Shown: in pieces, positions 43,448 to 51,411 of the stretch
Layout of the letters: the number at the start of each line of letters is the position of its first letter
How positions within the stretch are numbered: the first letter of the stretch is position 1
Source of the DNA: CAIUGU01 sp963819685
GTDB taxonomy: Bacteria; Pseudomonadota; Gammaproteobacteria; Steroidobacterales; Steroidobacteraceae
Direction of reading: 5' to 3'
Assembly (NCBI GenBank): GCA_963819685.1
Contig: CAWFXI010000005.1
Span: 186,001 to 250,000 of the forward strand
Length of the DNA: 64,000 bases
Position numbers and translations under genes: made by a program
Notes under the pieces: model-generated
What the model was told of the DNA's origin: nothing
Databases searched by the model: none
What the model saw: the letters and a program-made list of their open reading frames with translations, nothing else

Positions 43448-44200
43448 TCAGGGAACGGACACCTCGCGCACGTAGTACGGGAACGCAGTGATGCTGAGAA
43501 GTTGTTCGGAGCCGTCGAATAGTGTCGCAAACTTCGGACCAGTGACCTTCAGCACCAGTGACTCGATGCGGTCGGGCCTGTTGGCGCTGCGCAGAACATC
43601 GGTTGCCTGCTCGATGCGATAAGTTCGGGTGAAATCCGGCCGCAATGCCGAGCGGATCGTATTCTCGGCGCGGCTCTTCGTCGCCGGTGCGCGGGTATAG
43701 GCGATCTGCAACTCGATTCGCTCGCCGCTTGCGGTTGCGAACTCCCAGTGTTCCTCGACACTCGAGCCGGCTTCACCCTCGGTGGCCGAAGATCGTTGCA
43801 CACGGCTCGTGGTCGCCGTCAGGTTGACGCCGTAAGCGCCGGGCCCCTCTGGCGATAGCCCGCTGATGATGATGTTGTTTGCAGCGCCGTCGGCGCTTCG
43901 GGCCGGTACGGTGAAGACCACGTAGCGCGAGCTCCCGGCGCGATAGGTTTTCCCTTCGCCGTCGAGCACGACCATGCGATCGATGAAAGTTACGTTGAGG
44001 TTGCCGCCCGGGTTGGTCGGTGCGGCGGAGGGCGCGAGCGTCCAACCGGCCGGTAAGAGGCGCTGCAACGCGGCGTCGTCGACGTGGAAGCTGGCGGTGT
44101 AGCGTTGCTCTGCGCTCCATTCGGTGATCTCCGCGGCGCACGGCGCCGTGTAAGTCCCGAGCATAACGACCGCGAGCGATAGCCGGAGGAGTCGTGCCAT
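43448..44200 (-). CDS. Exported protein of unknown function
   Basis: A 250-residue protein with a Sec signal (LLRLSLAVVMLGTYTAPCAA). The mature part begins WSAEQRYTASFHVDDAALQRLLPAGWTLAPS, a layout reminiscent of acetoacetate decarboxylase-like proteins (a strand then LLPxGW), but no catalytic Lys can be assigned by eye. Later strands include YRAGSSRYVVFTVPARSADG and HWEFATASGERIELQIAY. The start ATG 44200 lies 11 bases after the stop of the amidohydrolase gene, so they form an operon. Confidence 0.7.
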   Translation of the reverse strand: MARLLRLSLAVVMLGTYTAPCAAEITEWSAEQRYTASFHVDDAALQRLLPAGWTLAPSAAPTNPGGNLNVTFIDRMVVLDGEGKTYRAGSSRYVVFTVPARSADGAANNIIISGLSPEGPGAYGVNLTATTSRVQRSSATEGEAGSSVEEHWEFATASGERIELQIAYTRAPATKSRAENTIRSALRPDFTRTYRIEQATDVLRSANRPDRIESLVLKVTGPKFATLFDGSEQLLSITAFPYYVREVSVP

Positions 44201-44211
44201 GGTGGCGACGC

Positions 44212-45369
44212 TTACCCCTTGATACCGGTGATGTTGAACAGCCGCGCCGTGTTCTCCCAGGCGATCTTGCGGCGGTTCACCTCGCCGATCGGGGTGTTGA
44301 GCATGAAATCGACGCCGGTCCTGGAGTTCTCGTACGGGTAGTCGATGGCGAACAGGATGTGGTCGGGGCCCATGGTCTTGAGGCCGAAGTCGAGCAGCTC
44401 GTCCCAGAACATCCCGCTGGTGGTGATGTAGAAGTTGGTCTTCAGATAGTCGCTCGGCTTGCGGTCCAGCTTCACCGCGCCCTGCAGCGGCACCTTGGTG
44501 GCCATCTGCGCGCGATAGACGTTGTCGAAACGATAGAAGAAGAACGGCAGCGCCTCGCCCATGTGGCCGAGGACGATCTTCAGGTCGGGGTGGCGGTCGA
44601 ACACCCCGCTGAACACCAGGCGCATGGCGTGAAAGCCGCACTCGGCTGCAAAGCCCCAGTTGGGGCCGGACATGCCGTAGACGTCCATCACCTTCATCAG
44701 GTCCGGAGGCGGGTACTGCGGGTGCAGGTAGATCGGCGCCTTGTGCCGCTCGGCCGCGGCCAGCAGCGGCTCGAACTGGGGCTCGTCCAGGAAATGGCCC
44801 TGGGTGTGGGAGTTGATGATCAGCCCCTTCATCCCCAGCTCGTTCATGGCCCGGCCGACTTCGGCGGCGGCGGCCTTGGGATCCTGGGGCGCGACGGCGC
44901 CGAGGCCCGCGAACCGGGCCGGATGAGTGCGAATGAAGGCAGCCATGGTGTCGTTGACCCGGCGGGCCAGGCCGGTGGCGTAGTCGGCGTCGAAGATCTG
45001 CACTCCCGGACTGGTCAGACTGAGCAGGTGCATGTCGACGCCGTTGGCGTCCATGTCCTCGAGCCGGGCGTCCACCTCGGTCAAGCGCTTGCGGTTCTGC
45101 GGCGAACCGATGGCGGCCGCGGCGTGGCGCGCGCCGTCGGAGGTGCTTTTCAGAAGCTCCTTCACATAGGCGTCGAGGTATTCGGTGGTGGCGAAGGCTT
45201 CCTCGGTGGCGATGATGAAGGGCTTCGGCCCCTTGGCGGCGGCCGGGCCGGGCTGGGCGAAAGCCGGCGCAGTCGTGGCGGCGACCACGCCCAGGGCCGC
45301 GCCCTGCAGGAACTCGCGGCGGTCCAGCGCACGGGGTTTGGAATTTGGCGCTTCGTCGCGTTCCGTCAT
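44212..45369 (-). CDS. Tat-exported amidohydrolase (ACMSD/gamma-resorcylate decarboxylase-like)
   Basis: A 385-residue TIM-barrel metal-dependent enzyme. Tat signal: ALDRREFLQGAALGVVAATTAPAFA. Active-site parts of the ACMSD/LigW group are visible: FIIATEEAF (Glu ligand at the first strand instead of HxH), HLLSLTSPGVQIF, APIYLHPQYPPP (His), IVLGHMGEALPFF (His) and ILFAIDYPYE (Asp). These enzymes decarboxylate or hydrolyse aromatic acids such as 2,6-dihydroxybenzoate. Export through Tat would be unusual for a decarboxylase but is seen in related sequences. Substrate unknown. Confidence 0.87.
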   Translation of the reverse strand: MTERDEAPNSKPRALDRREFLQGAALGVVAATTAPAFAQPGPAAAKGPKPFIIATEEAFATTEYLDAYVKELLKSTSDGARHAAAAIGSPQNRKRLTEVDARLEDMDANGVDMHLLSLTSPGVQIFDADYATGLARRVNDTMAAFIRTHPARFAGLGAVAPQDPKAAAAEVGRAMNELGMKGLIINSHTQGHFLDEPQFEPLLAAAERHKAPIYLHPQYPPPDLMKVMDVYGMSGPNWGFAAECGFHAMRLVFSGVFDRHPDLKIVLGHMGEALPFFFYRFDNVYRAQMATKVPLQGAVKLDRKPSDYLKTNFYITTSGMFWDELLDFGLKTMGPDHILFAIDYPYENSRTGVDFMLNTPIGEVNRRKIAWENTARLFNITGIKG

Positions 45370-45394
45370 GGGTAGCCTCCGTCAGGGCGTATGA

Positions 45395-45700
45395 ACGTAG
45401 CGTACCGGGTACAACCTATCAACTTAATCTGGATAAATCGGAGAGATATCGTCCTCGACTTGCGCCGTCGGCTTGATCATCCTCCTCAGCTCAATCAAAC
45501 GGAGCGGCATGGATGCCACGAATACCCCGTCCACACGTCGGTGGTGCGTTCTACCACGTCATCCTGCGCGGCAATCATCGGCAAGACATCTTTTTCAAAC
45601 CTGAAGACCGCAGGCGATTTGCCGAGCTCGTTGCGGAAAATATCGAACGCTTCCGGATGAGAGCGAAGCGTACCGGGATCGGAAGAAGTCGTTCGGAAGA
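45395..45700 (+). mobile_element. Repeat end with a truncated RAYT transposase gene
   Basis: GCGTACCGGGTACAACCTAT (45398-) begins the element. ATG 45513 starts a RAYT N terminus: MPRIPRPHVGGAFYHVILRG, then NHRQDIFFKPEDRRRFAELV and ENIERFRMRAKR, where it runs into a second GCGTACCGGG end at about 45664. The catalytic half is missing, so it is a remnant. This ties the GTACCSGGTAC repeats to a RAYT transposase. The remaining 45701-45944 shows no gene; it should hold the promoter of the next gene. Confidence 0.7.
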
Positions 45701-45944
45701 CGTTCGCCGGGAGCGTGATGTCGTACTGGGGGTTCAGTTTCCCGCCGCGAACGTGAACGCGTGATGAATCTCGCCAACCGCGCGTAACCAGGCTGGCTTC
45801 TGTGGAAAGGCGCGTCTACTCTTCTTATCTGCGCAATAGTGTTTACTATGTGAATGCAACGTACTTAATATCTGCAATGCAGTCGAGAGAATGGCAGTGC
45901 AGTCAGGCAGTGGGCTTAGTGCGCCGCAACAAAGGGGAATGCCA

Positions 45945-46397
45945 ATGATGCAGAAAATAGTTTTCAGAACAGTGTTGGGCATGGTGGCGCTTTCGGTCAC
46001 AGTGGCAGTGCCATCGCTCGCGCACCACTCCGCCTCCATGTTCGATATGCAGAAGCGCATTGAGCTCCAGGGGACCGTCAAGGAATTTCGCTGGACGAAC
46101 CCGCACAGCTGGCTGGTGCTGACGAACACCGACAAGACGGATGCTGCGGTCGAGTACAACATCGAGATGAATGGTCCGGGCTATCTCATGCGCAACGGCT
46201 GGAAGCGCGAAAGCCTGAAGCCGGGCGATAAGGTCACGGTCACTGTCAATCCGCTTAGGGACGGCGCCCCGGGTGGCAATCTGGTCAAGGTGACTACTGC
46301 CGATGGAAAAGAGCTTTCAGCACAGGTGGGGGGAGGGGCGCCACCGGCAACTCCTGCACCCGCGGCACCTCAGGCTACACCGGGAGAACAGCAATGA
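45945..46397 (+). CDS. DUF6152 family exported protein (module 1)
   Basis: A 150-residue protein with a Sec signal ending SLA-HHS. The DUF6152 pattern is complete: HHSASMFDMQKRIELQGTVK, FRWTNPHSWLVLTN, MRNGWKRESLKPGDKVTVTVNPLRDGAPGG and VTTADGKEL. A Pro/Ala-rich tail follows (GGGAPPATPAPAAPQATP). ATG 45945 suits the AAAGGGGA site. It overlaps the next gene by ATGA. The domain is small and beta-rich, and exported; its function is unknown. The paired His just after the signal may bind a metal (inference). Confidence 0.88.
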   Translation: MMQKIVFRTVLGMVALSVTVAVPSLAHHSASMFDMQKRIELQGTVKEFRWTNPHSWLVLTNTDKTDAAVEYNIEMNGPGYLMRNGWKRESLKPGDKVTVTVNPLRDGAPGGNLVKVTTADGKELSAQVGGGAPPATPAPAAPQATPGEQQ

Positions 46398-47194
46398 TTG
46401 GCGCACGCGCGATTGGCACAGCCGCTTTGGCGGCGTGTGTTGTCACAAGCCTGGGGCTGTCGCAAGCGGTTGCGCAGACCGCGCAGCAGGGCAAAAATCT
46501 GAGCGCTCTCGCGCCGGAGAATCTGCAGAAGCCGCGGCCGAAGCCCCCCTTTGACATGACGGGCACGTGGAACTTTTCGCCTGCTGTGAATGCGAATTCA
46601 GGCAGGCACCAGTTCCTGCCGTTGCCGGAGCTCACGCCCGCCGCAAAGGCCGCGACTGCCAAACGGGAGGAATACAGGGCCAAAGGTCTTGAGTTTCGCG
46701 ATGATTCAGGCGCCTGCTGGCCGCTTGGGGTCCCGCGGATGATGACCCGCTTCTGGCCGATCCAGATCATCCAGCTGCCGACCATGGTGCAGCTGACGAC
46801 GATGTTCAACAACGACATTCGCTGGATTTACACGGATGGGCGCGGTCATCCGCCAGAAGACGAACTTGTATTCACTTACAACGGTCATTCCATCGGCCGC
46901 TGGGAAGGCGACGCCCTGGTCGTCGATACCGTCGGCATGACAGGTGACCATCACTGGATGCAGGAAGGTGTTCCTGCAAGCGACAACCTGCATGTCGTCG
47001 AGCGCTATCGCGTGGTCGATGGTGGCAAGGCGCTGGACGTTGAGTTCAGGATGACCGATCCGGACAACTGGAAGGGGGAATGGGTCAATACCAAGCGCTA
47101 CACTCGTGATGACCGTGCGGACATCGAAGAGCATGGCTGCATCTACGAGCAGGAGAGCAAACTGCCGAGCTTCAAGTACAACGTGCGTGAGTAA
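46394..47194 (+). CDS. Partner protein of DUF6152, SIGxWEGDTLV family (module 1)
   Basis: A 266-residue protein with a Sec signal (cleavage near VAQ). Family signature: PPFDMTGTWNFS near the N terminus, CWPLGVPRMMTRFWPIQIIQ, RWIYTDGRGHPPEDE, then NGHSIGRWEGDALVVDTVGM, NLHVVERYRVVDGGKALDVE and a Cys near the end (EHGCIYEQES). I know this as an abundant exported family of unknown function in Acidobacteria and Proteobacteria. Its start overlaps the DUF6152 stop (ATGA). Four such pairs are in this window. Confidence 0.82.
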   Translation: MIGARAIGTAALAACVVTSLGLSQAVAQTAQQGKNLSALAPENLQKPRPKPPFDMTGTWNFSPAVNANSGRHQFLPLPELTPAAKAATAKREEYRAKGLEFRDDSGACWPLGVPRMMTRFWPIQIIQLPTMVQLTTMFNNDIRWIYTDGRGHPPEDELVFTYNGHSIGRWEGDALVVDTVGMTGDHHWMQEGVPASDNLHVVERYRVVDGGKALDVEFRMTDPDNWKGEWVNTKRYTRDDRADIEEHGCIYEQESKLPSFKYNVRE

Positions 47195-47228
47195 CCCGCT
47201 GAAGTCGCGGGCCAGGCGAACCGAGACC

Positions 47229-47282
47229 ATTGGAGTCAGACAATCGGAGTCAGGTTTGCAAAATTGCAAACCTGACTCCGGC
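47229..47282. repeat. GTCAGGTTTGCA family hairpin copy (compact)
   Basis: GGAGTCAGGTTTGCAAAATT and the inverse TTGCAAACCTGACTCC form a near-perfect hairpin at about 47246-47280, preceded by a partial extra left end at 47230. It lies between convergent genes. Confidence 0.8.
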
Positions 47283-47311
47283 GTACGCGATTAGCGCAAC
47301 GCCTCGCGCAG

Positions 47312-47767
47312 CTATTTCTGCTCCACAGCCTCGGTCGTCAGCGGTCCGACGCCCCAGACCTGGATGACAGTCTCCTCGCCCTTCGCACCGTCATAGTGGG
47401 GTTGGCCTGCGTGATGGATGACGGAGCTTCCTGCCGGTACCGGAACCGTGCTGTCCGGGTCGAACTTCGTGCCGCTGCCGCACCACCACGTTCCGGAGAT
47501 CACGACGAAGAAGCGATCGGTCGCATGCGTGTGCGGCCGGCTCATGTTGCCGGGCAGCCACCTGATGCGCATGACGTATGGACCCGGTTTGGTCGGATCG
47601 CCGAACAGCACGGCGGTTTCGTTGGTGCCGGCCGCATTCCTGACCCACTTGATCTCGGCAGGAGTCGTGATCTGCACGGCTGCCGGGTCCACGGCCGCGC
47701 GGTTCGCCGGCACCACCGCCATCACTCCAAGAAACGCGATGCCAATTGATCGGATCACTACGCGCAT
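47312..47767 (-). CDS. Exported cupin-domain protein
   Basis: A 151-residue protein with a Sec signal (IAFLGVMAVVPANRAA) and a single cupin barrel: MRIRWLPGNMSRPHTHATDRFFVVISGTWW (His-x-His and Glu/Asp metal site of cupin motif 1) and PAGSSVIHHAGQPHYDGAKG (motif 2 His). A metal-dependent binding or catalytic role is likely but unspecified. It is single and convergent with the module 1 partner gene. Confidence 0.85.
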   Translation of the reverse strand: MRVVIRSIGIAFLGVMAVVPANRAAVDPAAVQITTPAEIKWVRNAAGTNETAVLFGDPTKPGPYVMRIRWLPGNMSRPHTHATDRFFVVISGTWWCGSGTKFDPDSTVPVPAGSSVIHHAGQPHYDGAKGEETVIQVWGVGPLTTEAVEQK

Positions 47768-47948
47768 GGAATCCCCCTCCCTCTTGAAGTGCCGGAAATC
47801 TGTTACGAGTCGCTCCGGGACCGGTAACGCCCTGTCGATGATGCCCAGAGCAGCGTCGGCCCAGCTGACAGTGTCGGGCCCGGAAACCGGGATAACTCAT
47901 CAATCCGAAGTATAGGCGGGCTAAGCGTACTCACGGAAGTGCCGAGCC

Positions 47949-48098
47949 AGCGGAGTCAGGTTTGCATCATTGCAGATTCCGAGCGCAAATTGAATTGAGC
48001 GGCGGCGATCGCTGGGATTTGAGGCAACTTGCAAAAATGCAAACCTGACACCGAGGCCACCCCGAACAAGTTGATACGCTGTACCCGGTACAGATCGA
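47949..48098. repeat. GTCAGGTTTGCA element (105 bp) followed by a GTACCCGGTAC end
   Basis: CGGAGTCAGGTTTGCATC (47951-) to TGCAAACCTGACACCG (about 48038-48053) with an interior (GCGGCGATCGCTGGGATTTG) shared with the copy at 61645-61752. It is followed at 48062-48098 by AACAAGTTGATACGCTGTAC and CCGGTACAGATCGAGG, whose end gives the ribosome site of the CapA gene. Together with 47768-47948, which should hold the cupin promoter, this fills the 342-base gap. Confidence 0.8.
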
Positions 48099-48109
48099 GG
48101 AGAACTGGT

Positions 48110-49180
48110 TTGGATCGACGACAGGCAATCAAGTGGATTGGAGCCGCCGCCGCGTTCACGGTGCCGGGCCCACGATTTGGCGGGTTGCAGCCAGCACTGT
48201 TGGCGCAGACCCAGATCGACTGGGACGCGCGGCTCGCGGCGCTGGCCAAACCCGCCGGCGATGAGATCGTCGTCGCGGCGGTTGGCGACTTGATGATCAG
48301 CGACCCGGTGACCAATCGATCGATGCCGCAGGCGCGGGCGCTGTATCAGTTTCTGCGTGATGCCGATCTGGCATTCGGAAACTGCGAAGGCACGATCGCC
48401 AATCGGGGCACGCTCAGGGGCGGTTCGCCACAGACCGCACCGCTCGAGATGTTCGACGACTTCAGGACCAGCGGGTTCGACATGCTGTCGATGGCGAACA
48501 ATCATGGCCTTGATCTCGGCGAGGCGGGACTGCTGCAGCAGATCGAGGAGGCGAAGGCGCGCGGCTTCATCATCGCCGGCATAGGCAAGAACCTCGCCGA
48601 GGCCACGACGCCTGGCATTTCGACCGTGAAGGGGCAACGGGTCGGCCTGCTCGCGTTCCTGTGCGCCGACGAGAACTTTCAACAGGTGGAGGAACTTCGC
48701 GCCAAGGCCGGCAAGGCCGGAGTCGCACTGATCATCGGCACCCGCGTGTCGGTGCCCGGATCGCCGGTACCACTGCTGTTGCCGCACGACGAAGACATGC
48801 AGACGATGATCGATGCGGTCAAGCGGGCGCGCAGCCAGGTCGACATCCTGATGGTGTCGTTCCATCAGCACTGGAGCATCGACCTCCCGAACGCCGGCGC
48901 CCAGCCGGCGCGCCCACAAGGACCACCGACGCGCACCATCGTACCGGCGCAACTCGATCGTCCAGTGAACCTCGTCGCCGAGGGGCGCAAGCTCATCTGC
49001 CGCAACGCGATCGATGCCGGCGCCGACCTCGTGATCGGCCACGGCCCGCATGTCCTCAACGGTATCGAGATCTTCAAGGGAAAGCCAATTCGCACGCCTC
49101 GGCCATGTCGACATTGTGGATGGCTCCGCGAGGGCAAGTCGCTGCCAGGACCGAGTTGGGAGCCCGGCGCTTGCCCGTGA
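48110..49180 (+). pseudogene. CapA-family protein, C-terminally truncated
   Basis: TTG 48110 follows GAGGAGAA at 48097-48104 and opens a Tat-like signal (MDRRQAIKWIGAAAAF). The CapA (poly-gamma-glutamate synthesis accessory, calcineurin-like) domain is readable: VVAAVGDLMISDPVTNRSMP, DLAFGNCEGTIANRG, FDMLSMANNHGLDLGEAG, ILMVSFHQHWSIDLPN and DLVIGHGPHVLNGIEIFKGKPI. At about 49086 homology stops: the expected FYSLGNF block is absent and an unrelated 31-residue tail follows. It is therefore about 80-100 residues short and probably inactive. Confidence 0.8.
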
Positions 49181-49389
49181 GCAGACGAGTATCGACTAGT
49201 GGCCGAGAGCGGTCGCATTGGCCGGCGTCGCATTGGCAACGTTTCCGGTTCAGTGGGCGCACTCACTCGGGCGCGATGATCGATCGGCAAAGGTGAAGAA
49301 GCTCGAAGTCAACCGACGTCAAGGACTGACTATCAGCAACCCACACTCCGGATCACGATGACGGTGCAAGGTCCCCAGAGACAGCAGGG

Positions 49390-49604
49390 TTGTGGGGCGT
49401 GGAGGGTTCGACAGCGAATGCGATGAAACAATGGGGTTTACGCCGAACACGGTGGACCCCGGGGACAAGCTGGTATGTCACGGTGCATCTGTTGCGGGAC
49501 GGCCGCAATGGGGGCAGCATCATCGAGATCACGCTGGCCGATGGCCACCATGTGGAACGAGTTTGCCGGAGCGCATCGGCGCAGGCACGGAGAAGCAGCG
49601 CTAA
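49390..49604 (+). pseudogene. DUF6152 gene remnant
   Basis: Two frames hold DUF6152 pieces: MGFTPNTVDPGDKLVCH (matching the NGW...LKPGDKV part) and, after a frameshift near 49475, VTVHLLRDGRNGGSIIEITLADGHHVE (matching V-PLRDG--GG--TLADG). The N-terminal HHS and WTNPH parts are missing. It is a fifth, broken, DUF6152 gene. The rest of 49181-49389 has no readable gene. Confidence 0.65.
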
Positions 49605-49609
49605 GCCAG

Positions 49610-49648
49610 CGGAGTCAGGTTTGAGGATAGCTGTACCCGGTACCGTTC
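49610..49648. repeat. Joined half copies of two repeat families
   Basis: GCGGAGTCAGGTTTGAGG, a left end of the GTCAGG family, runs directly into GCTGTACCCGGTACCG, a right end of the GTACCSGGTAC family. Confidence 0.65.
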
Positions 49649-49694
49649 GACTGAGGTAGATTCGCCCATCTTCCAACGTTTCTGGAGAAGAGCC

Positions 49695-50093
49695 ATGCAG
49701 GCGAGCGGCGGCTGTCATTGCGGAGCGATCCGCTATTCGATTTCGGGAGATCCGGTCTATCACGCGATCTGTCACTGCAGCGATTGCAGGAAGGCGAGCG
49801 GCGCGCCCGCCGTGTCGTGGGCGCTATTCCCGAGGAGTGCGGTGAAGATCGAGGGTAACGCGAGCGTCTATGCCTCGTCGGTTCCGGCGCGGCGGCATTT
49901 CTGTGGGGCCTGCGGGACGAGCCTGTTCTACACGAACGAAACGACGTTCCCGGGCATGATCGACGTGCAGAGTGCGACGCTCGATGATCCCGGGGCACTT
50001 CCATTGCAGTTGGAGGTCCAGACTGCCGAGCGCATCAGCTGGATGCCCGCCGCCGAAGTGCCGCAGTTCGAACGCTATCCCAAGGCGCCGTAG
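49695..50093 (+). CDS. GFA family (glutathione-dependent formaldehyde-activating-like) zinc protein
   Basis: A 132-residue protein with the complete GFA zinc sites: GGCHCGAIRYSI, ICHCSDCRKASGAP and HFCGACGTSLFY, then a WMPAAEVPQFERYP end. Members bind zinc through these Cys residues; some are described as glutathione/formaldehyde condensing enzymes, but most have no tested activity. A TCTGGAGAAGAG ribosome site precedes ATG 49695. Confidence 0.92.
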   Translation: MQASGGCHCGAIRYSISGDPVYHAICHCSDCRKASGAPAVSWALFPRSAVKIEGNASVYASSVPARRHFCGACGTSLFYTNETTFPGMIDVQSATLDDPGALPLQLEVQTAERISWMPAAEVPQFERYPKAP

Positions 50094-50103
50094 CGAAGTG
50101 GAC

Positions 50104-50161
50104 AAAGCGTACCGGGTACAACGCAAACAAGTTGATACGCTGTACCCGGTACAGATCGCAG
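50104..50161. repeat. GTACCSGGTAC-ended repeat, minimal copy (about 57 bp)
   Basis: AAGCGTACCGGGTACAACGC joins directly to AACAAGTTGATACGCTGTAC and CCGGTACAGATCGC. Left and right ends are kept with almost no interior. It lies 29 bases before the module 2 start codon. Confidence 0.8.
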
Positions 50162-50189
50162 ATCGCCGCTCCGACGAGGAGAATATGGA

Positions 50190-50957
50190 ATGAGAGTAAT
50201 TTTCGTCGTGTCGCTCGCCCTTGCTGCCGTGTTTGCTCAGGGCGGCGCCTCAATGGCGGCCCAGGCGCCGGCCAAGACTTCCTGGGGAACGCCGACCCTG
50301 ACCGACTGGAACGGGGTCTGGAGCGGCTACCGTGGTCCCTTGGTCAAAGCAACCTCCATATACAACCTCCCGCCACCGGTCCCGTCGCCGAAGTACGCCC
50401 CCTACATGCAGGCCGCCCAGGCCGCCATTGCAAAGGGAATGGAGGTCACCCACGAGGCCCGGTGCCTGCCGCTAGGCATCCCAACGCTGTGGAGCATGAT
50501 CTATCCGGGCGAGATGTTCATCTCGCCGGCCAAGATCACCATCCTGTTTGAGAACATCGGCTTCGTGAACATCTGGCTGGATGGTCGCAAGCACTCCGAC
50601 TATATCGAGCCCTCGTATACGGGGGAATCCATCGGGCGGTGGGAGGGCGATACGCTGGTCGTCGAAACGATCGGCATCACCACCAGGACCGTTCTCTCCG
50701 GCGGTGCCAGGCACAGTTCAAAGCTGCGCGTTATAGCGCGGCTGCGGGAGGTTCAACCCGGCCTTATTGAGAATCGCGTGCGGATCGAAGATCCCATCGC
50801 ATTCAAGGGGCCGGTCGACTATGTCATCGCCTACAAGAAGACACCTGAAGAAGTACTCAAGGAATACTATTGCGAAAAATCTTCCGAAACGGGTATTGCG
50901 GCAACGAGTACGTTCGACGCTTTCGAGGCTCTCGGCGAACCGACTGAGGAGGAATAA
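50190..50957 (+). CDS. Partner protein of DUF6152, SIGxWEGDTLV family (module 2)
   Basis: A 255-residue exported protein (signal RVIFVVSLALAAVFAQGGAS). Signature: LTDWNGVWSGY, RCLPLGIPTLWSMIYPGEMF, VNIWLDGRKHSDYIEPS, YTGESIGRWEGDTLVVETIG and a C-terminal Cys (KEYYCEKS). It precedes its DUF6152 partner by 2 bases, the reverse order to modules 1, 3 and 4. A GAGGAGAAT ribosome site precedes ATG 50190. Confidence 0.82.
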   Translation: MRVIFVVSLALAAVFAQGGASMAAQAPAKTSWGTPTLTDWNGVWSGYRGPLVKATSIYNLPPPVPSPKYAPYMQAAQAAIAKGMEVTHEARCLPLGIPTLWSMIYPGEMFISPAKITILFENIGFVNIWLDGRKHSDYIEPSYTGESIGRWEGDTLVVETIGITTRTVLSGGARHSSKLRVIARLREVQPGLIENRVRIEDPIAFKGPVDYVIAYKKTPEEVLKEYYCEKSSETGIAATSTFDAFEALGEPTEEE

Positions 50958-50959
50958 GA

Positions 50960-51337
50960 ATGCGGAAATTCATGACATTGTGGTTGCTGGGAATCGCGAG
51001 CGCGAGTCCAGTGTCGGCCCATCATTCTTATGTGATGTTTGGCGATGCTGAGAAGGAAATCTCGGGAACAATTGTCAGGCTGACTTGGGCGAATCCTCAC
51101 GTCTGGGTATATGTCAAGGCGGACGAGCCGGGGAACCCGGAATGGGCGCTTGAGCTGGGCGGCGTCAATTCCATGAGCCGGCAAGGGGTGCGCAGCAGCG
51201 ACCTGCAGCCCGGTGGAAAACTGGTCGCCACCATTCGACCAAACAGGGACGGCCGCATGGCTGCCAAGTTCGTGCATGGCACGACCGCAACGGGCAGGCA
51301 GATTGGCTCGACTCCAACGCCGAAGTCTGGTTCCTGA
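50960..51337 (+). CDS. DUF6152 family exported protein (module 2)
   Basis: A 125-residue protein. Sec signal ending VSA-HHS; HHSYVMFGDAEKEISGTIV, LTWANPHVWVYVKAD, WALELGGVNSMSRQGVRSSD, LQPGGKLVATIRPNRDGRMAA. The Trp-x-Asn-Pro-His core and the signal-adjacent His pair are kept. Two bases separate it from the partner gene upstream, with GAGGAATAAGA acting as ribosome site inside the partner's end. Confidence 0.85.
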   Translation: MRKFMTLWLLGIASASPVSAHHSYVMFGDAEKEISGTIVRLTWANPHVWVYVKADEPGNPEWALELGGVNSMSRQGVRSSDLQPGGKLVATIRPNRDGRMAAKFVHGTTATGRQIGSTPTPKSGS

Positions 51338-51411
51338 ACTGGCGCAGCGAATAGCTCGGTCCATTCCATTGAACCTGACTCCGCCGGCCCACGTCAGGGA
51401 AACAAGGGCAC

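Noticed and set aside
44194..45375. Long plus-strand frame opposite the amidohydrolase
   Set aside because: Shadow frame in high-GC DNA; its translation is His/Val/Gly-rich without motifs.
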